The notes: generated from the sequence alone by a model not told the origin. Numbered from the stretch's first letter, positions 1 through 6,684 are shown. The stretch is 8,771 nucleotides of DNA from Muribaculaceae bacterium (GCA_016302215.1 JAEDNZ010000074.1:1-8771); one strand, 5' to 3'. Program-made: numbers and translations.

Positions 1-921
1 CGCCTCAAAGAGCGGCGGCACGGGCGTCTCAAAGCTCAGCGGCTTGTGAGAGCGCGGGTGGTAGAAGGCGAGCTTGTAGGCGTGGAGACACAGGCGCATG
101 ACTTTGGGTATGCGCGCTCCGTACTTGTAGTCGCCCACGATGGGGTGGTGGAGGTCAGACATATGAGCGCGGATTTGGTTTTTGCGCCCGGTGTGGAGGT
201 GCAGCTCCACGAGCGTGAGGCCATCGTGGCGGCGTAGCACACGCCAGTCAGTATGGGCCCATTTGCCGCCGTTGTCGTGGCGAGAGCTTAGCATCTTGCG
301 CGTGTCGGTATCCTTGAGCCAGCTCTTCACGGAGCCGGCGTCTTGCTCCATCTCGCCTTCTACGACAGCCACATATCGGCGGTCGATGATGGTCTTGCGC
401 CAGTTGGCGGTGAGGGCCTGCTGAGTGCGTGCGCTCTTGGCATACATCATGAGGCCGGTGGTGCGTGCATCAAGGCGATGCACCAAGTGCGCTCGGCACT
501 GCTCGCCCCTGACGATGGTGAAGTATTTGTCGAGGAGGTCTTTGAGGTTTGGGCCTTCGGTGCCTACGTCAGCCGATAGCACGTCGGCGGCCTTATTGAC
601 CACGATGACATCGTCGTCTTCATACACTACAGAGAAGTAAGGCGAGTAGTCAAACTGCTGCGCGGCTACCGATGGCTTCTTTGCGATGCGCACGGCCGCC
701 CCGGCGCTCACTATCGCCGTGGGTTGCTTCATTACCGTGCCGTCGATGGTGACGGCGCCCTTGGCGATGATGGTCTTCGCTTTAGTGCGGCTGATGCCGT
801 CGAGACATTTCATCACCACCTCAATCAGCGGAGCGTTGCACGCGGCGGTGAAGGCGGTGGCGCCGCCACCGCCGCCCGTGTGACGGCGATTGTCGTGCTG
901 TGGTGTGTCATTGGTATGCAT
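1..921 (-). CDS. RluA-family 23S rRNA/tRNA pseudouridine synthase (3' end beyond window)
   Basis: Isomerises specific uridines in structured RNA to pseudouridine in the cytoplasm. Reading the minus strand from the ATG at 921 gives 307 codons without a stop, up to the window edge. The C-terminus is missing, probably by only a few residues, because the sequence has already passed the family's final PVPPLFEA-like strand. An S4 RNA-binding domain lies at about residues 25-75. The catalytic motif HRLDARTTG contains the nucleophilic Asp151. The conserved TGRKNQIRAH motif is at residues 244-253. The first 23 residues are a low-complexity His/Asn/Gly extension ending in five glycines. There is no in-frame ATG between 921 and codon 37, which falls inside the S4 domain, so the start at 921 is preferred. 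The family is certain. The target RNA (RluA, RluC, RluD or another subtype) cannot be assigned. Confidence 0.93.
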   Translation of the reverse strand, partial: MHTNDTPQHDNRRHTGGGGGATAFTAACNAPLIEVVMKCLDGISRTKAKTIIAKGAVTIDGTVMKQPTAIVSAGAAVRIAKKPSVAAQQFDYSPYFSVVYEDDDVIVVNKAADVLSADVGTEGPNLKDLLDKYFTIVRGEQCRAHLVHRLDARTTGLMMYAKSARTQQALTANWRKTIIDRRYVAVVEGEMEQDAGSVKSWLKDTDTRKMLSSRHDNGGKWAHTDWRVLRRHDGLTLVELHLHTGRKNQIRAHMSDLHHPIVGDYKYGARIPKVMRLCLHAYKLAFYHPRSHKPLSFETPVPPLFEA

Positions 922-926
922 AGGTG

Positions 927-960
927 CAAAATTACTCAAAATCCCTGAAATAATGGCAAA
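927..960 (-). promoter_or_regulatory. Bacteroidetes-type promoter of the pseudouridine synthase gene
   Basis: On the minus strand, TAATTTTG (927-934) matches the Bacteroidetes -7 consensus TAnnTTTG. A TTTG at 957-960, 22 nt further upstream, fits the -33 element. Only 5 nt separate the -7 box from the ATG at 921, so the transcript would be leaderless or nearly so. This is pattern matching only; the transcription start is inferred. Confidence 0.6.
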
Positions 961-1006
961 GGCGAGCGTAATAAAGTGAGGGCGTGCGGCCTAATGTGGC
1001 AAAATG

Positions 1007-1038
1007 TTTGGGAATTAGGCAAAAAATCGCTAATTTTG
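1007..1038 (+). promoter_or_regulatory. Bacteroidetes-type promoter of lysS-gpsA
   Basis: TTTG at 1007-1010 and TAATTTTG at 1031-1038, separated by 20 nt, match the -33/-7 promoter consensus of Bacteroidetes very well. Transcription would begin around 1042-1046, giving a leader of about 30 nt. That leader is A-rich just upstream of the ATG at 1076 and has no Shine-Dalgarno sequence, which is usual in this phylum. Confidence 0.72.
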
Positions 1039-1075
1039 CAGAAATGTTTCAAAAAAGAAAATATATCCCACAGAT

Positions 1076-2626
1076 ATGAACCCACAAGAATTAAGCGAAC
1101 AAGAGCAAATACGCCGCGCCTCGCTTGCCAAGATGCGCGAGCTGGGCATAGACCCCTATCCCGCAGCCGAATATGTAGTTACCGGACACAGCGATGAGAT
1201 AAAAGCATCGTTCAGCGATGATGCCCCGCGCCGCGAGGTCACGGTAGCCGGGCGCATTATGACGCGCCGCATTATGGGCAAGGCCTCGTTTGTGAGCCTG
1301 CAAGACGCCAACGGCAGGGTGCAAATCTACATCTCGCGCGATGAGATATGCCCGGGCGAGGATAAGGATATGTACAATGTGGTGTTCAAGAAACTGCTTG
1401 ATATAGGCGACTTTATCGGCGTCAAGGGCTATGTGTTCAGGACGCAGACGGGCGAAATCTCCGTGCACGCCCAAGAGCTGACGGTGCTGTCAAAGTCGCT
1501 GCGTCCGCTGCCCGTGGTCAAGGTTAAGGACGGCGTGACTTACGACGCCTTTGACGACCCGGAGCTGCGCTATCGTCGCCGCTATGTAGATTTGGTGGTT
1601 AACAACGGCATCAAAGATATCTTCATCAAGCGCACAAGGGTGTATTCGTCAATGCGCGAGTACTTCAATGCCGCCGGCTATGTGGAGGTGGAGACGCCTA
1701 TCCTGCAGTCGATCCCCGGCGGCGCGTCGGCGCGTCCGTTTATCACTCACCACAATGCGCTGGACATACCGCTGTATCTGCGCATCGCCGATGAGCTGTA
1801 TCTCAAGCGCCTGATAGTGGGTGGTTTTGAGGGCGTGTATGAGTTCTCAAAGAACTTCCGCAACGAGGGTATGGACCGCACCCACAATCCCGAGTTTACC
1901 TGCATGGAGATATATGTCTCCTATAAAGACTACAACTGGATGATGACCTTCACCGAGCAGATGCTCGAGAAGATATGCTATGACGTCAACGGCACCACGG
2001 AGGTCAAGGTAGGCGACAAGGTGATATCCTTCAAAGCGCCATTCCCTCGCGTGACGATGACACAAGCCATACTCGACCACACCGGCATCGACATCACGGG
2101 CATGGATGAGGAGCAGCTGCGCGGCGTGTGCCGTCAGCTGGGCATCGAGGTAGATGCATCGATGGGCAAAGGCAAGCTCATCGATGAAATCTTCGGCGAG
2201 AAGTGTGAAGGCAAATACATACAGCCCACATTCATCACCGACTACCCCATAGAGATGTCGCCGCTGACCAAGCGCCATCGCAATAACCCCGAGCTGACTG
2301 AGCGCTTTGAGCTGATGGTCAACGGCAAAGAGCTCGCCAACGCCTACTCGGAGCTTAACGACCCGATAGATCAATATGAGCGCTTTGTGGAGCAGATGCG
2401 CCTGAGCGAGAAGGGTGACGATGAGGCCATGATTATCGATGGCGACTTTATCCGCGCCTTGGAATACGGCATGCCTCCCACATCGGGCATGGGCATCGGT
2501 ATGGACCGCTTAGTGATGCTGATGACGGGCCAGGAGGCTATCCAGGAGGTGCTGCTCTTCCCGCAGATGCGTCCGGAGAAAAAAGCGGAAAAAGCCGCTG
2601 ACGACACCACCAACGAGCAGCAGTGA
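1076..2626 (+). CDS. lysS: Lysyl-tRNA synthetase, class II
   Basis: Charges tRNA-Lys with lysine using ATP; an essential cytoplasmic enzyme. The 516-residue product has the usual class II LysRS layout. An N-terminal OB-fold anticodon-binding domain lies at about residues 55-150 (starting near VTVAGRIMTRRIMGK). A catalytic domain carries motif 1 around VEVETPILQSIPGGASARPF, motif 2 FRNEGMDRTHNPEF at residues 261-274, and motif 3 GMGIGMDR at 471-478. The length is close to the roughly 500-residue norm. The C-terminus has a short charged tail rich in Lys, Glu and Gln. The start at 1076 leaves a normal N-terminal helix and sits about 30 nt after the predicted transcription start. gpsA follows after 4 nt, so the two are almost certainly one transcript. 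No missing motif was seen. Confidence 0.98.
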   Translation: MNPQELSEQEQIRRASLAKMRELGIDPYPAAEYVVTGHSDEIKASFSDDAPRREVTVAGRIMTRRIMGKASFVSLQDANGRVQIYISRDEICPGEDKDMYNVVFKKLLDIGDFIGVKGYVFRTQTGEISVHAQELTVLSKSLRPLPVVKVKDGVTYDAFDDPELRYRRRYVDLVVNNGIKDIFIKRTRVYSSMREYFNAAGYVEVETPILQSIPGGASARPFITHHNALDIPLYLRIADELYLKRLIVGGFEGVYEFSKNFRNEGMDRTHNPEFTCMEIYVSYKDYNWMMTFTEQMLEKICYDVNGTTEVKVGDKVISFKAPFPRVTMTQAILDHTGIDITGMDEEQLRGVCRQLGIEVDASMGKGKLIDEIFGEKCEGKYIQPTFITDYPIEMSPLTKRHRNNPELTERFELMVNGKELANAYSELNDPIDQYERFVEQMRLSEKGDDEAMIIDGDFIRALEYGMPPTSGMGIGMDRLVMLMTGQEAIQEVLLFPQMRPEKKAEKAADDTTNEQQ

Positions 2627-2630
2627 TACT

Positions 2631-3626
2631 ATGGACTTCCCGGGTAAAATAGCAGTGCTCGGCGGCGGCTCATGGGCTACCGCGCTGGCTAAATTGCTAC
2701 TCAACAATTGTGAGTCGATACTATGGTATATGCGCCGCGATGACCGCATCGCCGAGTTTAAGCATTTGGGCCACAATCCGGCCTATCTGACCGATGTATG
2801 CTTTGATATCAATCGCATAGAGTTCTCATCGGATATCAACGAGGTGTGCCGCAATGCCGACACCATCTTGCTGGCGACGCCATCGCCCTATTTCAAGGCC
2901 CACACCGCCAAGATAACCGAGGATTTGAGCTCCAAGGTGGTGGTCTCGGCCATCAAAGGCATCGTGCCCGACGAGAATATGCTTGTCACCGACTATATGG
3001 TGGAGCATTACGGAGTGTCGCGCGACAATATCCTGGTCATCTCCGGCCCGTGTCACGCCGAAGAGGTGGCTCTCGACCGCCCCTGCTATCTGACGATAGC
3101 GGGCTGCTGCGCCGAGCACACGTCGGCCTTCGCACGCGTCATTGACGGCAAGCACTCCCACACCATACTCTCAGCCGATGTTGATGGCATAGAGTATGCC
3201 GCAGTGCTCAAGAATGTGTATGCCATCGTGGCCGGTATCATACACGGCATCAAGATGGGCGACAATTTCAAGGCCATGCTGATGTCAAATGCCATACGCG
3301 AGATGGAGCGCTTCTTGTGGGCTGTGAGCCCGCGCGAGCGCAATATCTGCGACTCGGTGTATTTAGGCGACCTCCTCGTCACGGGTTATTCGCGCTTCTC
3401 GCGCAACCACAACTTCGGTGCCATGATAGGCAAGGGTTATTCGGTCAAGGCCGCGCGCATGGAGATGGAGCAGACCGCCGAGGGCTATTACGGCACCAAG
3501 TGTATGCACGACATCAACGAGCGCTACGGCGTGAATATGCCTATCCTCAACGGCGTGTATGACATACTATACCGCGGAGTGTCGGCCTCGCGTGCCCTCG
3601 TGAAGATGGCGCCGCTCTTCAGCTGA
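2631..3626 (+). CDS. gpsA: NAD(P)H-dependent glycerol-3-phosphate dehydrogenase
   Basis: Reduces dihydroxyacetone phosphate to sn-glycerol 3-phosphate, the backbone precursor of phospholipids; a cytoplasmic enzyme. The 331-residue product opens with a Rossmann nucleotide-binding loop, GGGSWATALA (residues 11-20), the Bacteroidetes variant of the more common GAGSWGTALA. Lys109 in SAIKGI and Lys194 in VLKNVYAI match the conserved active-site lysines of the family. The C-terminal all-helical substrate-binding domain contains GDLLVTGYSRFSRNHNFG, equivalent to the GDL...SRN signature. The length matches the family. The ATG lies 4 nt after the lysS stop, which implies co-transcription and probably coupled translation. 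In Bacteroides I recall pgi as the next gene; here mscL follows instead. Confidence 0.97.
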   Translation: MDFPGKIAVLGGGSWATALAKLLLNNCESILWYMRRDDRIAEFKHLGHNPAYLTDVCFDINRIEFSSDINEVCRNADTILLATPSPYFKAHTAKITEDLSSKVVVSAIKGIVPDENMLVTDYMVEHYGVSRDNILVISGPCHAEEVALDRPCYLTIAGCCAEHTSAFARVIDGKHSHTILSADVDGIEYAAVLKNVYAIVAGIIHGIKMGDNFKAMLMSNAIREMERFLWAVSPRERNICDSVYLGDLLVTGYSRFSRNHNFGAMIGKGYSVKAARMEMEQTAEGYYGTKCMHDINERYGVNMPILNGVYDILYRGVSASRALVKMAPLFS

Positions 3627-3720
3627 TGCGGCCACACCGATCTCTATCCTCTACTTACCCCCAAAAAGTCTCTAAAGAAATCAACATACATACAATACTC
3701 ACCACTAACACATTCTCGTT
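3627..3720. other. gpsA-mscL intergenic region, no recognisable signal
   Basis: This 94-nt gap is AC-rich toward mscL. I found no TAnnTTTG -7 element and no GC hairpin followed by a T-tract. Either mscL is read through from gpsA or it has a promoter that departs from the consensus. Confidence 0.4.
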
Positions 3721-4149
3721 ATGAAATTCATCTCTGAATTTAAGGAATTTGCGATGCGCGGCAATGTAATGGATATGGCTGTGGGTGTCGTTATCGGCGG
3801 CGCTTTCGGCAAGATTATTACATCGCTGGTAGGCGACGTGATAATGCCCTTGGTAGGCGTTGTCACCGGTGGCGTTAACTTTACTGATTATAAATGGGTG
3901 CTCCAGGAGGCCGTGATAGATGCTCAGACCCAAGAGGTGCTGACGCCCGAGGTGTCTGTCAACTGGGGCACTACCATCCAGACGGTGGTGGATTTCCTCA
4001 TCGTGGCATTCTGCATCTTCTGCGCCATCAAGGCTCTCAATAACCTGAAGCGCAAGAAGGAAGAGGCTCCGGCTCCCGAGGCTCCCGCCGCTCCGACTAC
4101 CGAGCAGCTGCTCACCGAGATACGCGATATCCTCAATAAGCAGAGCTAG
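3721..4149 (+). CDS. mscL: Large-conductance mechanosensitive channel MscL
   Basis: Homopentameric inner-membrane channel that opens under membrane tension and releases solutes during hypo-osmotic shock. The 142-residue product has the MscL order: an amphipathic N-terminal helix (FKEFAMRGNVMDMAVG); a pore-lining TM1 with the Gly/Ala-rich GVVIGGAFGKIITSLVGDVIMP signature (about residues 16-43); a periplasmic loop of about 40 residues; TM2 (about 84-108, following NWGTTIQTVVDF); and a charged cytoplasmic region (KRKKEE). The last is followed by an Ala/Pro/Glu linker and the C-terminal bundle helix EQLLTEIRDILNKQS. The length is typical for Bacteroidetes. The start is fixed by the conserved MKFISEFKEF opening. 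It is followed immediately by a terminator-like hairpin, so it probably ends the upstream transcription unit. Confidence 0.97.
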   Translation: MKFISEFKEFAMRGNVMDMAVGVVIGGAFGKIITSLVGDVIMPLVGVVTGGVNFTDYKWVLQEAVIDAQTQEVLTPEVSVNWGTTIQTVVDFLIVAFCIFCAIKALNNLKRKKEEAPAPEAPAAPTTEQLLTEIRDILNKQS

Positions 4150-4180
4150 TAAGCCCCCCCGGCCTCGTGCCGGGCTTATT
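4150..4180 (+). terminator. Intrinsic terminator-like hairpin after mscL
   Basis: TAAGCCC (4150-4156) pairs with GGGCTTA (4172-4178), and GGC (4161-4163) continues the stem with GCC (4169-4171) around a CTCGT loop. The stem would be a perfect 10 bp but for four extra C residues at 4157-4160, which make a one-sided bulge inside a run of seven C. A short T-rich stretch follows. It begins right after the mscL stop. Confidence 0.6.
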
Positions 4181-4213
4181 TCATATACCACTACCACTTC
4201 CACCTCCCCCACG

Positions 4214-4783
4214 ATGCCGGCTATGGCATATCTCACGCGCCCGGTGGCGCTCATCGGCTATATGTGCTGCGGCAAGACCACCCTGGCCGAGGCGCTATGG
4301 CAGCGCTACGGCGTGGCATACATAGATATCGACAGCGCCGTGGAACGCGAGGCGGCGCAGACGGTGACTGAGCTGTTTGCGAGCGAGGGCGAGGCTGCCT
4401 TTCGCGAGCGCGAGAGCCGGGCACTGCAACGCGCGGTCAGCGGCTCGCCGGTGGTGATATCATGCGGCGGCGGGTTGGTGTGCCGCGCCGCCAACGTGGA
4501 GACACTCAGGCGCGGAGGAGCGCTGACGGTGTGGCTGCAAGCCTCGCGCGAGCGCATCGTGGAGCGACTGATGCTCTATGGCGCCGGCCGCCCCTTGGTG
4601 GCGGGTAATGACCGGCAGTGGATAGAGCGCTATGTGGCCGAGCATGAGCCGCAGCGCAGCCGTTATTACGCGGCGGCGGCCGACGTGGTCTTTGACACCA
4701 CAGAGCTTGACACCCCCCTGGAGATTGACCGCACCGCCGAATTATTTATGACACAGATATTACAACCATTGCTAATCCGGTAA
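4214..4783 (+). CDS. aroK: Shikimate kinase
   Basis: Phosphorylates shikimate at the 3-hydroxyl with ATP, a step of the chorismate (aromatic amino acid) pathway in the cytoplasm. The 189-residue P-loop kinase shows Walker A GYMCCGKT (15-22); the substrate-binding Asp pair in YIDID (38, 40); Arg64 in FRERES; the shikimate-binding CGGG (84-87); the LID arginine in GRPL (Arg126); and Arg148 in the conserved R-x3-Y-x4-D pattern. The family is usually about 170-190 residues. The ATG at 4223 (MAYLTRP) is an equally acceptable start, because neither has a Shine-Dalgarno and the first residues are not conserved. Its TAA overlaps the next gene's ATG by one base, so the two are translated as a pair. 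All key residues are present, so it should be active. Confidence 0.95.
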   Translation: MPAMAYLTRPVALIGYMCCGKTTLAEALWQRYGVAYIDIDSAVEREAAQTVTELFASEGEAAFRERESRALQRAVSGSPVVISCGGGLVCRAANVETLRRGGALTVWLQASRERIVERLMLYGAGRPLVAGNDRQWIERYVAEHEPQRSRYYAAAADVVFDTTELDTPLEIDRTAELFMTQILQPLLIR

Positions 4784-5958
4784 TGATGACGCATTTACCA
4801 CTCGAACAGTTGCAGCCCACTCTCACCGCCAAGCGGCGTGTGACGATAGGCTTGCCGTCGGCCAAGGCGGCGGGCGACAGCCGCTTCCCTATCACGCCGG
4901 AGGCTGCCGCTCTGATCATAGGTCAGGGCTATGACATAAAAATGGAGGCCGGCGCCGCCGAGCCTATACACTATGGCGATGTGGCGTATGCCCGTGCCGG
5001 CGTAGAGATTACGAGCCGCGCGGAGGCCCTCAAATGCGACATCGTGGTGTATCTGCCGGCCATGAGCGCCGACGATGCGCGGCAGCTCAAGAACGGCGCC
5101 ATGCTGCTGTCGCTGCTCGACATCAAAGGCCGCACGGCGCAGTCTGTGGAGGTACTCCTCAACAAACATATCATAGCCATAGCACTCGACCTGGTGACTG
5201 ACGTCTCGGGCCATCACCCCTTTGCCGATATCCTTGCCGAAATCGACGGGCGCGCCGCCATCGCCGTGGCATCGTCGCTGCTGGCCGATGCTACCCACGG
5301 CAAGGGCATATTGCTGGGCGGCATCGCGGGCATCGTGCCCTGCGAGGTGACTATCATAGGCAGCAGCATTGCGGCGCGCGCTGCGGCGGCCTCGGCGATA
5401 GGCATGGGCGCCATGGTGAGGATATTTGATAATGACATATATCGCCTGCGCGAGACGCTCACCACCATAGGGTCGGCGGCGATAGGGTCGGCGATGTATC
5501 CCAAGGTGCTGATGGCGGCGCTGCGCAGCGCCGATATCGTCATCGTCACCGATACCGAGCGCGATTACATTCTGAGCAATGATATCATCAGCGAGATGAA
5601 ACGCGGCGTGGTGGTCTTTGACCTCACGGCGGGCGCGGGGCACTCGTTCCCCGGCATGCGTTGCGTGGATTTGGGCGCCGCCCTGCCCGGCGATGATGAC
5701 CCGGTGGAGCCTACACGCACATGCTATGTCAACGCCGGAAGCGCCGTGCCGCGCACCACGGCCATGGCCATCAGCAATACGATAGCTGCAATGCTCGCCG
5801 ACATCGCCGCCTGTGATGGGGTGGCCGGAGCCGTCAAGTTCAATGCCGGCATCGCCAAGGCGGCATATACCTTCCTTGGCAAGCCCGTCAACGGCGAGGT
5901 GGCGCGCATCGCCGGGCTGCGTAGCATAGATATCAATCTGCTGTTGCAGCTATCATAA
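4783..5958 (+). CDS. Alanine dehydrogenase/PNT-family protein, catalytic residues not conserved
   Basis: The 391-residue product follows the alanine dehydrogenase / transhydrogenase fold from end to end: N-terminal IGLPSAKAAGDSRFPITPEA (Arg34 aligns with substrate-binding Arg15 of M. tuberculosis Ald), a central Rossmann region with GIAGIVPCEVTIIGSSIAA, and C-terminal DINLLLQ. It resembles the divergent Ald-like lineage that I recall from Bacteroidetes. Comparison with the M. tuberculosis sequence from memory suggests that catalytic Lys75, His96 and Asp270 are replaced by about Pro92, Asp113 and Gly284. The GAGTAG dinucleotide loop becomes GSSIAA (193-198). The acidic residue after the second strand (Asp216 in IFDND) remains. 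Alanine dehydrogenase activity is therefore doubtful, and a non-catalytic or altered role is my inference. The start at 4783 overlaps the aroK stop (TAATG); 4786 is the alternative ATG. Many automatic annotations would simply call it ald. Confidence 0.85.
   Translation: MMTHLPLEQLQPTLTAKRRVTIGLPSAKAAGDSRFPITPEAAALIIGQGYDIKMEAGAAEPIHYGDVAYARAGVEITSRAEALKCDIVVYLPAMSADDARQLKNGAMLLSLLDIKGRTAQSVEVLLNKHIIAIALDLVTDVSGHHPFADILAEIDGRAAIAVASSLLADATHGKGILLGGIAGIVPCEVTIIGSSIAARAAAASAIGMGAMVRIFDNDIYRLRETLTTIGSAAIGSAMYPKVLMAALRSADIVIVTDTERDYILSNDIISEMKRGVVVFDLTAGAGHSFPGMRCVDLGAALPGDDDPVEPTRTCYVNAGSAVPRTTAMAISNTIAAMLADIAACDGVAGAVKFNAGIAKAAYTFLGKPVNGEVARIAGLRSIDINLLLQLS
5467..5496 (+). repeat. In-frame 15-bp tandem duplication
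   Basis: Two adjacent copies of ATAGGGTCGGCGGCG (5467-5481) and ATAGGGTCGGCGATG (5482-5496) agree at 13 of 15 bases. They encode IGSAA-IGSAM (from residue 229) within the Ald-like protein. The unit is in frame and may simply reflect a short Gly/Ala/Ser-rich stretch. Confidence 0.7.
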
Positions 5959-5986
5959 TCCACAGAGAGTCACAGACCGCAGAGCT

Positions 5987-6637
5987 ATGGCAGAAGGAAA
6001 GTCAAAATATTATGTGGTGTGGGAGGGCAGAGCCACCGGTGTCTTTGACAGCTGGGAAGAGTGTGAGGCTCAGGTCTCGGGCTATCCCGGAGCGCGATAT
6101 AAGTCATACACATCTAAGCTGAAGGCTATTGAGGCCTATCGCGGCGATGATAAGTCGCAGTTAGGATTAATCTCGGCGATAGTATCGCATAAGCGCGACA
6201 TTGTCAATTATTCGGCCTTTCCGGAGATACGTCTCGATGCTGTGGCCGTAGATGGCGCGTGCGCTAAAAACCCCGGGCCTATGGAGTATCGGTGCGTGTC
6301 AGTGGCCACGGGCGAGGAGATATTCCATGTGGGGCCACTGGCCGGCGGCACCAATAATATAGGCGAGTATCTGGCGCTCATACATGCCATAGCGCTGCTG
6401 CGCCAGCGCGGCGACACCACCACGCCCATCTATACCGACAGCCGCACGGCGCTGTCGTGGCTGCGCCGCCGTCACTCCAACACCACGATAGCCGCCACCC
6501 CTGAAAATGCCAAGGTGCGCGAGCTGCTTGCGCGAGCTGATGCATATATAGCGACACATCAGCCGGTGGCCAATCCTATCCTAAAGTGGGACACGGAGCG
6601 GTGGGGCGAGATACCGGCCGACTTCGGCCGCAAATAG
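5987..6637 (+). CDS. rnhA: Ribonuclease HI with N-terminal viroplasmin (hybrid-binding) domain
   Basis: Cleaves the RNA strand of RNA:DNA hybrids (R-loops, primers) using two metal ions. The 216-residue product begins with a viroplasmin/HBD domain (about residues 7-51, KYYVVWEGRATGVFDSW...AIEAY), which binds hybrids and helps processivity. An RNase H fold follows with the DEDD acids Asp89 (AVDGAC), Glu127 (NNIGEY), Asp151 (YTDSRTA) and Asp212 in the C-terminal WGEIPADFGRK. That ending is nearly the same as in Bacillus halodurans RNase H1, whose catalytic Asp192 is in ADYGRK. Length and architecture are normal for the Bacillus/Bacteroides type. It lies 28 nt after the Ald-like gene with no promoter visible between them, so it is probably on the same transcript. 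All catalytic acids are intact. Confidence 0.96.
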   Translation: MAEGKSKYYVVWEGRATGVFDSWEECEAQVSGYPGARYKSYTSKLKAIEAYRGDDKSQLGLISAIVSHKRDIVNYSAFPEIRLDAVAVDGACAKNPGPMEYRCVSVATGEEIFHVGPLAGGTNNIGEYLALIHAIALLRQRGDTTTPIYTDSRTALSWLRRRHSNTTIAATPENAKVRELLARADAYIATHQPVANPILKWDTERWGEIPADFGRK

Positions 6638-6657
6638 AGAGCTGCGCATCGGTGAAA

Positions 6658-6684
6658 GGCCGCATAATGGCCCCCTCCCTTTTT
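6658..6684 (+). terminator. Weak terminator candidate between convergent genes
   Basis: A 4-bp GGCC stem (6658-6661 with 6669-6672, 7-nt loop) is followed by a C/T-rich stretch and a T5 run at 6680-6684. It lies between the rnhA stop and the end of the opposing TPR gene, whose stop codon overlaps the T-run. The stem is short, so this is only a candidate. Confidence 0.3.

Noticed and set aside
46..948. Several plus-strand frames of 63-80 codons at the left end
   Set aside because: They lie opposite the continuous 307-codon pseudouridine synthase frame, which has full catalytic motifs. None has a recognisable product.
1847..2374. 175-codon minus-strand frame inside lysS
   Set aside because: It is a shadow frame opposite the catalytic domain of LysRS, with no domain, promoter or start context.
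2641..2690. GpsA glycine loop with Ala (GGGSWATALA) in place of the third Gly, considered as a loss-of-function sign
   Set aside because: To my knowledge this variant is usual in Bacteroidetes GpsA, and the active-site lysines are present.
3655..4254. 199-codon minus-strand frame spanning mscL and its flanks
   Set aside because: It is antisense to a certain mscL gene and shows no family resemblance. The length follows from codon bias.
4795..5643. Long open frame (282 codons) on the minus strand opposite the Ald-like gene
   Set aside because: The protein is rich in Arg, His and Gly with no recognisable domain, as expected from the complement of a GC-rich gene. The plus-strand protein is a clear family member.
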